Positions 1-7,985 of a stretch of DNA of 64,000 nt are shown piece by piece. A model generated the notes under the pieces. The model saw nothing but the letters and a program-made list of their open reading frames with translations. It made no database searches and was not told the origin of the DNA. The stretch spans positions 121,390-185,389 of the forward strand of contig DGUV01000056.1 in assembly GCA_002395775.1 (NCBI GenBank), read 5' to 3'. The translations under genes were made by a program, and so were the position numbers. Each line of letters starts with the position of its first letter. Position 1 is the first letter of the stretch. The stretch is from Prevotellaceae bacterium UBA4301. Lineage in GTDB: Bacteria; Bacteroidota; Bacteroidia; Bacteroidales; Bacteroidaceae.

Positions 1-913
1 CCATGCCCCAGATGAAGGTGTAGTAGTAGGTGCCGGCAGCAGCGTGGATGCTCCATTCGGGCGACATGATGGCCTGCTCGTTGTGCAACCAGACTACGCG
101 ACTTTCCTCCGGTTGTCCCATGATGTGGGCAATGGTCTGTTCCTGAGGCAGGTTGAAATAGTAGTAGGCCTCGATGCGACGACCGTGGGTGTGAGGAGGC
201 ATGGTGTTCCAGGCAGCACCGGGGTTGAGCTGGGTCAGGCCAAGTTGCAGCTGGCAGGGACCTTCCTCAAGCACGTCGTTGACGATGAGCTTATAGACGG
301 TGCGGTTGTTGCACTCTTCCAGTGAACCTACGGGGCCCCATACGGCAGCCTTCAGCGAACCCTTGCGGCCGTCGAGGGTAATCCACTGGGTCTTGTAGTG
401 CTGGTGAGCGGTGGCACTGTTGAGGTAGAACTTGGCTGGCTTGGAGGCATCCTTCGAACGGAACAGCACTTCCTTGTTCACGTCCTTGTCCTTGCCGATG
501 TGACCACGACCGATGTACAGCGCTTCCTTGGGTGAGAGGGCATACTCCTTGCCGTCGACGATAACCCAACCATCACCTTCGCCGCAGTTTACGACACCCA
601 GTTCGCGGTTGTAAAGGAAATACTTCTCCTTGATACCCGGGTCAACATCGAGTCCCAGTTCCAGGAAGTTCTCCAGTTTCAGGTCCTTGGTGACGGGCAT
701 GGCACCGCCGAAGATGAAGCGGTCGTAGTGCGAATAGGTGAGGTGAATCTTGTCGGCTTCCATCACCTTCTCCATAACGAAACGTTCGCGCAGGGTCTTC
801 GTGTCGTAGCCTTTTACATCTTCGGGGTGGCAGGCAGTCTGGAACTTGACATCCTGCTGTGCATTTGCCATCGATGCAACGGCCAATGCAGCTAAAAGGA
901 ATAACTTTTTCAT
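1..913 (-). CDS. kduI: 5-keto-4-deoxyuronate isomerase, C-terminus cut by window edge
   Basis: KduI isomerises 5-keto-4-deoxyuronate, released from unsaturated uronides, to 2,5-diketo-3-deoxygluconate. 304 residues are visible from the ATG at 913; only a short tail is missing at the left edge. The cupin zinc ligands are visible as H241 and H243 (PPHTHGRRIE), E248, and H290 (WSIHAAAGTYYY). Oddly, the protein begins MKKLFLLAALAVASMANAQQ, a textbook Sec signal peptide with an ANA-Q cleavage site, placed just before where the usual cytoplasmic KduI begins. An in-frame ATG at 871 (MANAQQ) would give a cytoplasmic form and cannot be excluded. It lies 13 bp downstream of the EIIC-like permease gene, so the two probably share a transcript. 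Confidence 0.93.
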   Translation of the reverse strand, partial: MKKLFLLAALAVASMANAQQDVKFQTACHPEDVKGYDTKTLRERFVMEKVMEADKIHLTYSHYDRFIFGGAMPVTKDLKLENFLELGLDVDPGIKEKYFLYNRELGVVNCGEGDGWVIVDGKEYALSPKEALYIGRGHIGKDKDVNKEVLFRSKDASKPAKFYLNSATAHQHYKTQWITLDGRKGSLKAAVWGPVGSLEECNNRTVYKLIVNDVLEEGPCQLQLGLTQLNPGAAWNTMPPHTHGRRIEAYYYFNLPQEQTIAHIMGQPEESRVVWLHNEQAIMSPEWSIHAAAGTYYYTFIWGM

Positions 914-926
914 ATTGTTTAGTTGT

Positions 927-2306
927 TTAGTTGTTTTCAGATTTGGTGTTTTTCTCGTCGCGAATGATGCGCATGCGATTCCATGCGAGCATGGCCAGTG
1001 TGATGAGCGTGAGCACGCCCATGCCTATCCAGCGCAGGTACTTCACACAGGCATAGATGACGTAGCCAAAGAGCGAAGAGGCAAAGTCGAGGGTACCGCC
1101 TTCGAAGCCTTCGGGAATCTTGGCAGCCGAGGCCGTGGGGTCGGTCTTGTACACCTCGTTGGCTGCCAGCGTGAAGGCCGAAGCCATATCGGTTACGAAA
1201 TAGAGACCTACGATGAGCGCAACAAGTCCGATGATAAGACTCTTGACGACGTTACCCTTGGTGTAGGGCAGGATGAGGGGGAAGAGATAGAACATGCCGG
1301 CCAGCGATGCCAGGGGCAGGAACTGGTTGCCAGGCAGGATTACGGCAATGGCCAGGATGACGGGAATGAGGATGACGGAGCAGACGAGCGTCGTCGGGTG
1401 GCCGATGACCAGGGCGGGCGACATGCCGATGTACACCTTCTTGCCGCTGAACTTGCGCTTGGCCACCTCCTGTGTCTTCTCGGCGATGGGCTTCAGACCA
1501 TCGATGAAGAGTGAGGTGATGCGGGGGATGAGCTCCATGACGGCTCCCATGGTCACGCCCAGGAACAGTATCTTCTTGATGTCGAGCTGTGCAGCCCAAC
1601 CGATGAGGGCACCCACGATGACACCCAGAACCAAGGGCTCGCCCAGTACGCCGAACTTCTTCTTCAGTCCCTCGGCATCGATGTCGAGTTTAGAGAAACC
1701 AGGGATGCGGTCCAGAAGCCAGTTGATGCAGACGGCGAAGACCGTGAAGCTCTGGCAGAAGGGCTGGGGAATGGAGATGCCCTCCAGGTCGTAGTGGCGT
1801 TGGAAACGGTCGGCAGTAAGGTCGGCCATGACGAGCGTGATGATGTAGCAGACGATGGCGGCAAAGTAGCCCCACAGCAGGCTCTGGTCCATGACGAAGT
1901 AGGCCACGGCACCGATGAAAGCGAAGTGCCAGTAGTTCCAGAGGTCGATGTTGACCGTGCGTGTGCAGCCCAGCAAGAGCAAGACAAGGTTGACACCGAG
2001 GCAGATGGGGATGATGAGCGCTCCCACGGCAGTGCCGTAGGCTACGGCAGCGGCTGCAGGCCATCCCATGTCGAAGACCTTCAGTTGCAGGTCATAGAGT
2101 TCGGAGATGGTCTTCAGGGGAGAGTCGAAGTTGTTGGTGAGCAGGGCGGTGACGATGCCCAGACCAACGAAACCGACACCCACGTAGAGGCCACTCTTGA
2201 GCGACTTACCAAACTTCATGCCTATGCACAGGCCGATGATGGTGAACAGGATGGGCATCATGACCGATGCCCCAAGGCTGATGATGTAACTGAATACTTG
2301 TTCCAT
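927..2306 (-). CDS. PTS galactitol-type EIIC-like permease (orphan)
   Basis: A polytopic membrane protein of 459 residues with about ten or more hydrophobic segments, resembling the EIIC-Gat (galactitol/GatC) family of PTS permeases in length and in motifs such as the glycine-rich first helices and MELIPRITSLFIDGLKPIA. No EIIA, EIIB, HPr or EI gene is nearby, and Bacteroidota generally lack a full sugar PTS, so phosphotransfer-coupled uptake is doubtful. The gene directly precedes kduI (13 bp gap), which suggests it imports a uronate-derived sugar acid. That substrate is inferred from position only. The C-terminus is a charged cytoplasmic tail. Confidence 0.82.
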   Translation of the reverse strand: MEQVFSYIISLGASVMMPILFTIIGLCIGMKFGKSLKSGLYVGVGFVGLGIVTALLTNNFDSPLKTISELYDLQLKVFDMGWPAAAAVAYGTAVGALIIPICLGVNLVLLLLGCTRTVNIDLWNYWHFAFIGAVAYFVMDQSLLWGYFAAIVCYIITLVMADLTADRFQRHYDLEGISIPQPFCQSFTVFAVCINWLLDRIPGFSKLDIDAEGLKKKFGVLGEPLVLGVIVGALIGWAAQLDIKKILFLGVTMGAVMELIPRITSLFIDGLKPIAEKTQEVAKRKFSGKKVYIGMSPALVIGHPTTLVCSVILIPVILAIAVILPGNQFLPLASLAGMFYLFPLILPYTKGNVVKSLIIGLVALIVGLYFVTDMASAFTLAANEVYKTDPTASAAKIPEGFEGGTLDFASSLFGYVIYACVKYLRWIGMGVLTLITLAMLAWNRMRIIRDEKNTKSENN

Positions 2307-2355
2307 TATAAATGATTAAAGGTTTAACAGCTTAAAAGTTTAACGAGTAATGATT

Positions 2356-2390
2356 CTTCTCCTCCCCACGGGGGGAGACAGAGAGGGGCT
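2356..2390 (-). repeat. GC-rich short palindromic repeat, copy 1 (intergenic)
   Basis: A CCTCCCC/GGGGGAG palindrome followed by a second G-rich arm (GAGAGGGGCT). It is the same element that occurs in frame inside the genes at 13865, 14704 and 38720. Here it sits immediately downstream of the coiled-coil gene (stop at 2393). In the minus direction it could also act as a weak transcription stop. Confidence 0.7.
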
Positions 2391-2392
2391 TT

Positions 2393-3280
2393 TTATTCAA
2401 ACGAGAAAGTGGTGCCACCGATGCGATTGCCGTCGGCAAAGATGTCGGCGCGATAGGTGCCGGCAAGCAACGTCTGGTTTACGTCCCAATATACGGTGAC
2501 GGCCTGTTCCTCGCCCGTGTATTCTATATCCTTTCTGATTGAATACTCCAGTGTCCGGTTCTCATAGGGGAAAGTGCCTCCCTGCGTGAGTGTCTCACCC
2601 GTAGGTGTGGTGATGCGGATGTACAGGCTCTTCATTCCGGTCTGGGCAGTGACATTACGGCTTACGTTGAAGGAGACTTGCATGCGTTTTACATCTTTAA
2701 TCTTACGGGTCTCCTTGCCCTTCTTGTTCTTTCCGAATGCATGGATGCCCGTGGCATCGAGTTGGGAGGCAATGGCCACCTTGTCGGTCAGCGACTCCTT
2801 TTCCGTGGTCAGGCTGGTGATGTGCTGCTGTGCCTGCTCGTTTTCGGTTCGCAAGTTCTGGTTTTCCTGATTGAGTTGCTGATTGAGGTGGTTGAGCGAG
2901 TCAATCTGTATGATGTACTGGCGCAGGATTTCGCGAAGTGTGGCCAGTTCTTTCTTCAGTCGCATGATTTCGGCCGCATCGTTGTCCTTCGTCCGTTTGA
3001 GTTCTTCCAGCAAATCCTGCACGCGCTGCTGCTCTTTCTCCAGTTGGGCTGTCAGCGAGTCGTTGTTGATTTGAGTCTGTAATTCCTGATACTGCCGGGC
3101 AAATTCTTCGTATTCGTTTTGCATCTCCAGCTTGTCCATCTCGGCAAGCTGTTGCAGTTGTTCCATCTGTTGACGGTCTTCTTCGGCCTGGTTGGTTCGC
3201 CAAGCAAAATACGCCACTGCGGCTACTAAGGCCAAGATAAGGATTGTAGCTGCTATGGTCAGTAGGTTCTTTTGTTTCAT
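2393..3280 (-). CDS. membrane-anchored coiled-coil protein, function unknown
   Basis: A 295-residue protein I cannot name. Residues 7-27 form one transmembrane helix or uncleaved signal anchor. Residues about 30-165 are rich in Q, E, L and K with heptad spacing and should form a long coiled coil. Residues about 190-295 look like a small beta-rich domain (VSFNVSRNVTAQTGMKSLYIRI, ending in a GGTTFSFE strand). The arrangement suggests an envelope protein whose globular domain lies outside the inner membrane. It lies 53 bp downstream of the ABC exporter gene on the same strand and may be co-transcribed with it and nadK. Confidence 0.75.
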   Translation of the reverse strand: MKQKNLLTIAATILILALVAAVAYFAWRTNQAEEDRQQMEQLQQLAEMDKLEMQNEYEEFARQYQELQTQINNDSLTAQLEKEQQRVQDLLEELKRTKDNDAAEIMRLKKELATLREILRQYIIQIDSLNHLNQQLNQENQNLRTENEQAQQHITSLTTEKESLTDKVAIASQLDATGIHAFGKNKKGKETRKIKDVKRMQVSFNVSRNVTAQTGMKSLYIRITTPTGETLTQGGTFPYENRTLEYSIRKDIEYTGEEQAVTVYWDVNQTLLAGTYRADIFADGNRIGGTTFSFE

Positions 3281-3333
3281 TTATGTTTGGTTTTAATTCT
3301 GTTCAATGTTTCAGTGAATATAGGTTGCTGATG

Positions 3334-5016
3334 TCAATTCGTAATTTTCTGCAGGCGAAGCACCTGTGTGCAGTGTTCTAACACAGCATGGCGGTGCGTG
3401 ACGAATAGCAAGGTCTGCTGAGGACGCATCCATTGGGTGAGGTTCTTGAGCAACCGTGATTCGGTTTCGCCGTCGAGGGCCGAGGTGGCTTCGTCAAGGA
3501 GCAGGATGCCCCCGTCATGAAGCAGTGCGCGAGCGATGCTGATGCGTTGGGCCTGCCCCTGCGAGAGTCCGGTGGAGTTCTCGCCCAGTGATGTGTCGAG
3601 GCCTTCGGAAAGTGAGAAAACGAATTCGGCACAGGCCGTGCGCAAGGCTTCTTCCATCTGCTCATCGGTGGCTTTAGGGTTGCCGAGCAGCAGATTGTCG
3701 CGTATGGTTCCGGAGAATAATGTATTGTCCTGAGGCACATAGACAAGGTTGCAGCGAGTGAGCGGGCTCACAGATTGTGCATTGGGATACATTTCCACTT
3801 TTCCTTCAGTAGGTTTGAGCAGTGCCAGGATGAGGCGGATGAGTGTGGTCTTTCCGGCTCCAGTCTCACCCAGGATGGCTGTGGCAGAACCTGGGGGGAA
3901 GTCAAAGGAGAAGTTTTGCAGGATGTAGCGGCTTTGGGGCTTGTAGCGGAAGCTGACATTAGAGAAACGAAGACCTGCCCCATCGGGATACTTGATGGGT
4001 TCGCCCTCTTCCTCGACAGGAACTTCCTCCATCTCCATCAAGCGTTCGCCTGCCGTGAAGGCACTGATGATGACTGGCACAAACTTGGTCATCTCACGGA
4101 AGGGACCTTGTATTTGTCCGACGAGCTGTATGAATGCAATCATCATGCCATAGGTGACGTTGCCCTGATGCATGCCGCGTATGCCCCAAAGGAAGGCAAG
4201 CAGGTAGCCTGTGGCGAAACCGATGTTGACCAGTGCCCCAGAGGTGGATGAGAAGAGTGTGCGATGGCGCACTTGGTGGCGCAGGTGCTGTTGCATGTTG
4301 TCAAGCCTCAGGGTCATGGTGTCGGTGCGCTCGAGTGTCTTCAGCAACGTGCGGTGCTGTATGCTCTCTTGCATGATGCTTTGGATGGCGCTGTCGGTGT
4401 CGCGAACATCGCGGGTTATGGAACGCATCTTGCGGATATATACCCGACTGACTACAAGGAATATGGGGACAATGATGATGATGAGCGTGGCCAAGGTGGG
4501 TTCCATCGTATAAAGGAAGAAGAATGCCCCTATGAAGCGAGTCACTACGCTCAAGGCCGAAGGCAGGGTGTCGGTTATGACCGATGTGACATCGCCGGCA
4601 TCACGTTCCAGTCGGTTGAGCACATCGCCTGAGTGACGAAGTTCCCGACCGTTCCATTCACTGATCAGCAACCTGCGGAACAGTTTCAGTTGCATTTGGT
4701 TTTGGGCGCGCACTCCTAACAGGGCCGAAATCCATCGCCTTGAGAAGCTGATGACTACCTGTGTGGCCATGATGCCAATGAGAATGGCGGCGGCAAAGCG
4801 CAGGTTGTAGGAGGAAAGGTCGGCTCGGATATTGGAAAGATGGCCTGCCAGTCGGGGCTGGCCGGTGGCGATGTCGATGCAGAGTTTGGTGGCCCATATA
4901 AAGGCAAAGTCGAGACCAACGGTGACAATGCCTATAAAGGAGTTGAGGATGGTTTGCAAGCGAAGGTCCTTTGACACCTCCCAGAACCACTTTATGATGG
5001 ACAGGCTATTCTTCAT
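3334..5016 (-). CDS. ABC exporter half-transporter (fused permease and ATPase)
   Basis: 560 residues with the standard exporter layout. An N-terminal membrane domain (about 1-325, roughly six helices) is followed by a nucleotide-binding domain with Walker A GETGAGKT at 383-390, Q-loop VPQD at 427-430, signature LSQGQ at 484-488, Walker B ILLLDEATS at 504-512 and a switch histidine at 541. All ATPase residues are intact, so it should work as a homodimer or with another half. The substrate (lipid, peptide or drug) cannot be read from the sequence. Its ATG overlaps the nadK stop codon (ATGA), so translation is probably coupled to nadK. Confidence 0.92.
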   Translation of the reverse strand: MKNSLSIIKWFWEVSKDLRLQTILNSFIGIVTVGLDFAFIWATKLCIDIATGQPRLAGHLSNIRADLSSYNLRFAAAILIGIMATQVVISFSRRWISALLGVRAQNQMQLKLFRRLLISEWNGRELRHSGDVLNRLERDAGDVTSVITDTLPSALSVVTRFIGAFFFLYTMEPTLATLIIIIVPIFLVVSRVYIRKMRSITRDVRDTDSAIQSIMQESIQHRTLLKTLERTDTMTLRLDNMQQHLRHQVRHRTLFSSTSGALVNIGFATGYLLAFLWGIRGMHQGNVTYGMMIAFIQLVGQIQGPFREMTKFVPVIISAFTAGERLMEMEEVPVEEEGEPIKYPDGAGLRFSNVSFRYKPQSRYILQNFSFDFPPGSATAILGETGAGKTTLIRLILALLKPTEGKVEMYPNAQSVSPLTRCNLVYVPQDNTLFSGTIRDNLLLGNPKATDEQMEEALRTACAEFVFSLSEGLDTSLGENSTGLSQGQAQRISIARALLHDGGILLLDEATSALDGETESRLLKNLTQWMRPQQTLLFVTHRHAVLEHCTQVLRLQKITN

Positions 5017-5921
5017 CGGTTCTCGGTTCTTACGTCAGTGCCCCATGCGAGTTTGGTGCGCAAGGTTCGGAAGAAGGAACTTTCAGGCCGCTTGAGTACG
5101 CTGATGGAGTAGGGAGCACGGCGGATGGTGAGCCTGACGTCTTCGGTGCAGGCCTGGCTGCGTCCGTCGATGGCCACCAGGAAGTTGTGGTTGCGGCTGC
5201 CTATCGTCAGGTTGACAACGACATGGTCGGGAAGGCTGATGGGCCTCATGTTGAGACTGTGAGGCGCAACGGGTGTGATGCCAAGTTCGTGGGATTCGGG
5301 CGACATGATTGGGCCACCAACACTCAAGGCATAGCCCGTTGACCCGGTAGGGGTGTTGATTATGAGTCCGTCAGCCTGGTAGGTTGTGAGGTATTCGCCA
5401 TCGACATCCACGCGGATGCTTATCATAGATGAATTGTCGCGCTTGAGGACTGCCACCTCGTTGAGTGCAAAGGGGTAGGGCATGGTGTCGGGCTTTTCAG
5501 CAGGGGGGGCTGAGGAGAACTCCACTTGCAGCACACTCCTTTCTTCCTCACGGAAATGGCCTTCGTAGATGTTGTCCACGACTTGGTCAATCTCGTCGGC
5601 CGAGACATCAGCCAGGAATCCCATGCGTCCCATGTTGATGCCCAGAATGGGGATGCCCTTGTTGCCCACGCGACTTGCCGTCTGCAGGAATGTGCCGTCG
5701 CCTCCCATGGATACGGCATAGTCAGCCCTGAAGTTGTCGTCATCTATGAGCGACGTCGGGTTGATGTCGAGCATGAGCTGCTGGGTCAGGTATTCATGGA
5801 AGGGACGATCGATGATCACTTCCGCACCATGTTCCTCGAGAGCGCACAGGAGCTTCTTGACTAAGACCGACTTCTTGGGCTGGTAGAGGTTACCGAAAAG
5901 GGCAAATCTCAGTTTGGGCAT
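5013..5921 (-). CDS. nadK: NAD kinase
   Basis: Phosphorylates NAD to NADP in the cytoplasm. The 302-residue protein has the family motifs GGDGT (residues 73-77, ATP/catalytic loop) and NTPTGSTGYALSVGGPI (NAD-binding), at about the usual length. It is the first gene of a minus-strand group with the ABC exporter (4-nt overlap). It is transcribed divergently from pdxJ; a TATCTTTG -7 box lies 23 bp before its ATG. A run of seven G (5503-5509) lies in the gene but does not break the frame. Confidence 0.96.
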   Translation of the reverse strand: MPKLRFALFGNLYQPKKSVLVKKLLCALEEHGAEVIIDRPFHEYLTQQLMLDINPTSLIDDDNFRADYAVSMGGDGTFLQTASRVGNKGIPILGINMGRMGFLADVSADEIDQVVDNIYEGHFREEERSVLQVEFSSAPPAEKPDTMPYPFALNEVAVLKRDNSSMISIRVDVDGEYLTTYQADGLIINTPTGSTGYALSVGGPIMSPESHELGITPVAPHSLNMRPISLPDHVVVNLTIGSRNHNFLVAIDGRSQACTEDVRLTIRRAPYSISVLKRPESSFFRTLRTKLAWGTDVRTENR

Positions 5922-5944
5922 AATTAATCTACCTTATTTGTGTG

Positions 5945-5972
5945 CAAAGATAAGGTTTTTTGCTTAACTTTG
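5945..5972. promoter_or_regulatory. divergent -7 boxes for nadK and pdxJ
   Basis: Two Bacteroidales -7 elements (TAnnTTTG) lie back to back: TATCTTTG on the minus strand (5945-5952) towards nadK and TAACTTTG on the plus strand (5965-5972) towards pdxJ. A TTTG at 5937-5940 is the only -33 candidate for pdxJ, but its 24-nt spacing is longer than usual. No good -33 box is seen for nadK. Confidence 0.55.
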
Positions 5973-6002
5973 CGGTATCTTATCGTAAAAAGTGTATTCA
6001 CT

Positions 6003-6716
6003 ATGACGAAATTAAGCGTTAACATAAACAAAATAGCCACGTTGCGCAACGCAAGGGGGGGCAATAACCCAGATGTTCTGCAGGTGGCGTTAGACTGTGA
6101 GCGCTTTGGTGCGCAAGGCATTACGGTGCATCCCCGTCCCGATGAACGTCACATTCGCAGGCAGGATGTGCTGGACTTGCGCCCGAGGTTGACCACGGAG
6201 TTCAATATTGAAGGTTACCCGTCTCCCGAGTTCATGGACTTGGTGCTTGGCGTGGTGCCGGCTCAGGTAACCCTTGTCCCCGACGCCCCCGGCCAGCTGA
6301 CGAGCAACCATGGATGGGACACCATTGCCCACGCAGCCCAGTTGGCCGAAATTACACATCGCCTGCAGGAGAAAGGCATCCGTGTGAGCATCTTCGTCGA
6401 TGCCCGTGAGGATATGGTGGAAGGGGCTGCGCAAACGAGAGCCGACCGCGTAGAACTCTACACCGAACCCTATGCCACCAACTATCCCAAGGACAGGGCT
6501 TTGGCCATCGAGCCCTTTGTCCGTGCAGGCGAAAGGGCCAAGGCTTTGGGTCTGGGACTTAATATGGGTCACGACCTGAGCTTGGAGAATCTGCGTTACA
6601 TGCACGAGCGTATGCCCTATGTCGATGAGTGCAGTATAGGTCATGCGCTGGTCTGTGATGCCTTGTATTTAGGACTTCGGGAAACGATAGCCCGATACTT
6701 GGAATGTCTACGCTAA
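6003..6716 (+). CDS. pdxJ: pyridoxine 5'-phosphate synthase
   Basis: PdxJ condenses 1-deoxyxylulose 5-phosphate with 3-amino-2-oxopropyl phosphate to make pyridoxine 5'-phosphate, the last ring-closing step of DXP-dependent vitamin B6 synthesis. The family start MTKLSVNINKIATLRNARGG begins at the ATG at 6003; longer in-frame starts upstream run through the promoter and are not used. The product is 237 residues, the normal length, with GITVHPRPDERHI and the conserved ENLRYM/DECSIGHAL segment near the C-terminus. A run of seven G (6055-6061) encodes part of RGGNN without disturbing the frame. Confidence 0.96.
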   Translation: MTKLSVNINKIATLRNARGGNNPDVLQVALDCERFGAQGITVHPRPDERHIRRQDVLDLRPRLTTEFNIEGYPSPEFMDLVLGVVPAQVTLVPDAPGQLTSNHGWDTIAHAAQLAEITHRLQEKGIRVSIFVDAREDMVEGAAQTRADRVELYTEPYATNYPKDRALAIEPFVRAGERAKALGLGLNMGHDLSLENLRYMHERMPYVDECSIGHALVCDALYLGLRETIARYLECLR

Positions 6717-6759
6717 TTCTTTATGAATAAATGGTTAAACGATTAAATTCTAAGCTCCT

Positions 6760-7302
6760 ATGATTTACACTTTTTTAGCTACTGGCTTCGAGGACATCGA
6801 GGCATTGGCTCCGGTTGACATCATGCGCCGTGCTGGTTTGCAGGTAGAGACAGTGAGTATCACCGACGAGATTGTGGTGACGAGTGCCCACGGCGTTGGC
6901 ATAGTTGCCGACAAGACGTTGGCCGAGATAGATTTTGATGATGCCGAACTGATGTTCCTGCCTGGCGGAATGCCTGGTGCCACAAACCTCGACGCCTGCC
7001 AGGACCTTCGCGAAGGACTGACGCAGCACTTCAAGGCTGGTCGGCCCATCGCTGCCATCTGTGCAGCTCCGCTTGTACTGGGGCACCTTGGTATTCTTGA
7101 GGGCAAAAAGGCGACTTGTTACCCCGGCTTCGAAGGGGAGTTGCGTGGTGCAGACTATACCGCTGCCCTTGTAGAACAAGACGGTCAGGTCATCACGGGC
7201 AAGGGTCCAGGTGCAGCAATGGAACTGGGTTACACCCTCGTCGAGCGGTTGGTAAGTCGCGAAGTTGCCGACCAATTGCGTCAGGGGATGATGTATAATT
7301 AA
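6760..7302 (+). CDS. DJ-1/PfpI family protein
   Basis: A 180-residue DJ-1/ThiJ/PfpI superfamily protein with the nucleophile-elbow cysteine C101 in AAICAAPLVLG and the N-terminal acidic residues of ATGFEDIEA that pair with it. It is closest in style to the YajL/DJ-1 branch, which has been linked to protection from oxidative or carbonyl damage; the exact activity is debated for the family and not decidable here. It sits between pdxJ and ispD (2-bp gap to ispD), so it is probably part of a pdxJ-DJ1-ispD-recG transcription unit. Confidence 0.9.
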   Translation: MIYTFLATGFEDIEALAPVDIMRRAGLQVETVSITDEIVVTSAHGVGIVADKTLAEIDFDDAELMFLPGGMPGATNLDACQDLREGLTQHFKAGRPIAAICAAPLVLGHLGILEGKKATCYPGFEGELRGADYTAALVEQDGQVITGKGPGAAMELGYTLVERLVSREVADQLRQGMMYN

Positions 7303-7304
7303 TT

Positions 7305-7985
7305 ATGGAAAGATACGTCATCATCGTCGCAGGCGGTAAAGGGCTGAGGATGGGGGGAGATGTGCCCAAGCAATACCTTCCCGTCGGTGGTGTGCCTATT
7401 TTGATGCGCACGCTGCAGGCCTTTCATGAGGCCGACGAGGAGACGAACATTATTCTCGTGCTCCCCGAGGGCCAGCAGGAATATTGGCAGCGATTGTGTG
7501 CCGAGCATCAGTTCTCTGTGCCCCATCGCTTGGCCGTTGGTGGCGAAACGCGTTTCCATTCCGTTCGTAACGGCTTGGCCTTAGTACCCGAGGGGGCAGA
7601 GGGCGTGGTGGGAGTGCACGATGGCGTGCGCCCCTTCGTCTCGAAGGAGGTGGTATGTCGATGTTTCGATGAGGCATGGACGCATGGAGCCGTGGTGCCC
7701 GTGATTCCTGTCGTCGAGACGGTTCGTCAGGTGCTTCCCGAGGGCGACAGCCTGACTGTGGACCGTGAGAACTACCGCCTTGTGCAGACACCACAAGTGT
7801 TTCGTATCGACATCCTCCGGGAAGCTTACCGCCAACCCTATCAGCCTGGCTTCACCGACGACGCATCGGTGGTGGAGGAACTTGGGCACCATATCGTCTT
7901 GGTTGCCGGGAACCGAGAGAACATCAAGATAACGACGCCGACGGACATCATGTACGCTGAGTTCCTATGCCGACGGACATTCTGA
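7305..7985 (+). CDS. ispD: 2-C-methyl-D-erythritol 4-phosphate cytidylyltransferase
   Basis: Third step of the MEP isoprenoid pathway: transfers CMP from CTP to methylerythritol 4-phosphate. 226 residues. The nucleotide-binding N-terminus IIVAGGKGLRMGGDVPKQYL has the conserved G, R and K residues, and VGVHDGVRPFV and ITTPTDIMYAE are further family motifs. Its 3' end overlaps the recG start by 19 nt, so the two are translationally linked. Confidence 0.95.
   Translation: MERYVIIVAGGKGLRMGGDVPKQYLPVGGVPILMRTLQAFHEADEETNIILVLPEGQQEYWQRLCAEHQFSVPHRLAVGGETRFHSVRNGLALVPEGAEGVVGVHDGVRPFVSKEVVCRCFDEAWTHGAVVPVIPVVETVRQVLPEGDSLTVDRENYRLVQTPQVFRIDILREAYRQPYQPGFTDDASVVEELGHHIVLVAGNRENIKITTPTDIMYAEFLCRRTF

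Noticed and set aside
5503..5509. Poly-G phase-variation tract in nadK
   Set aside because: The seven-G run is in frame and nadK is essential in most bacteria; the same holds for the runs in pdxJ and the metallopeptidase gene.
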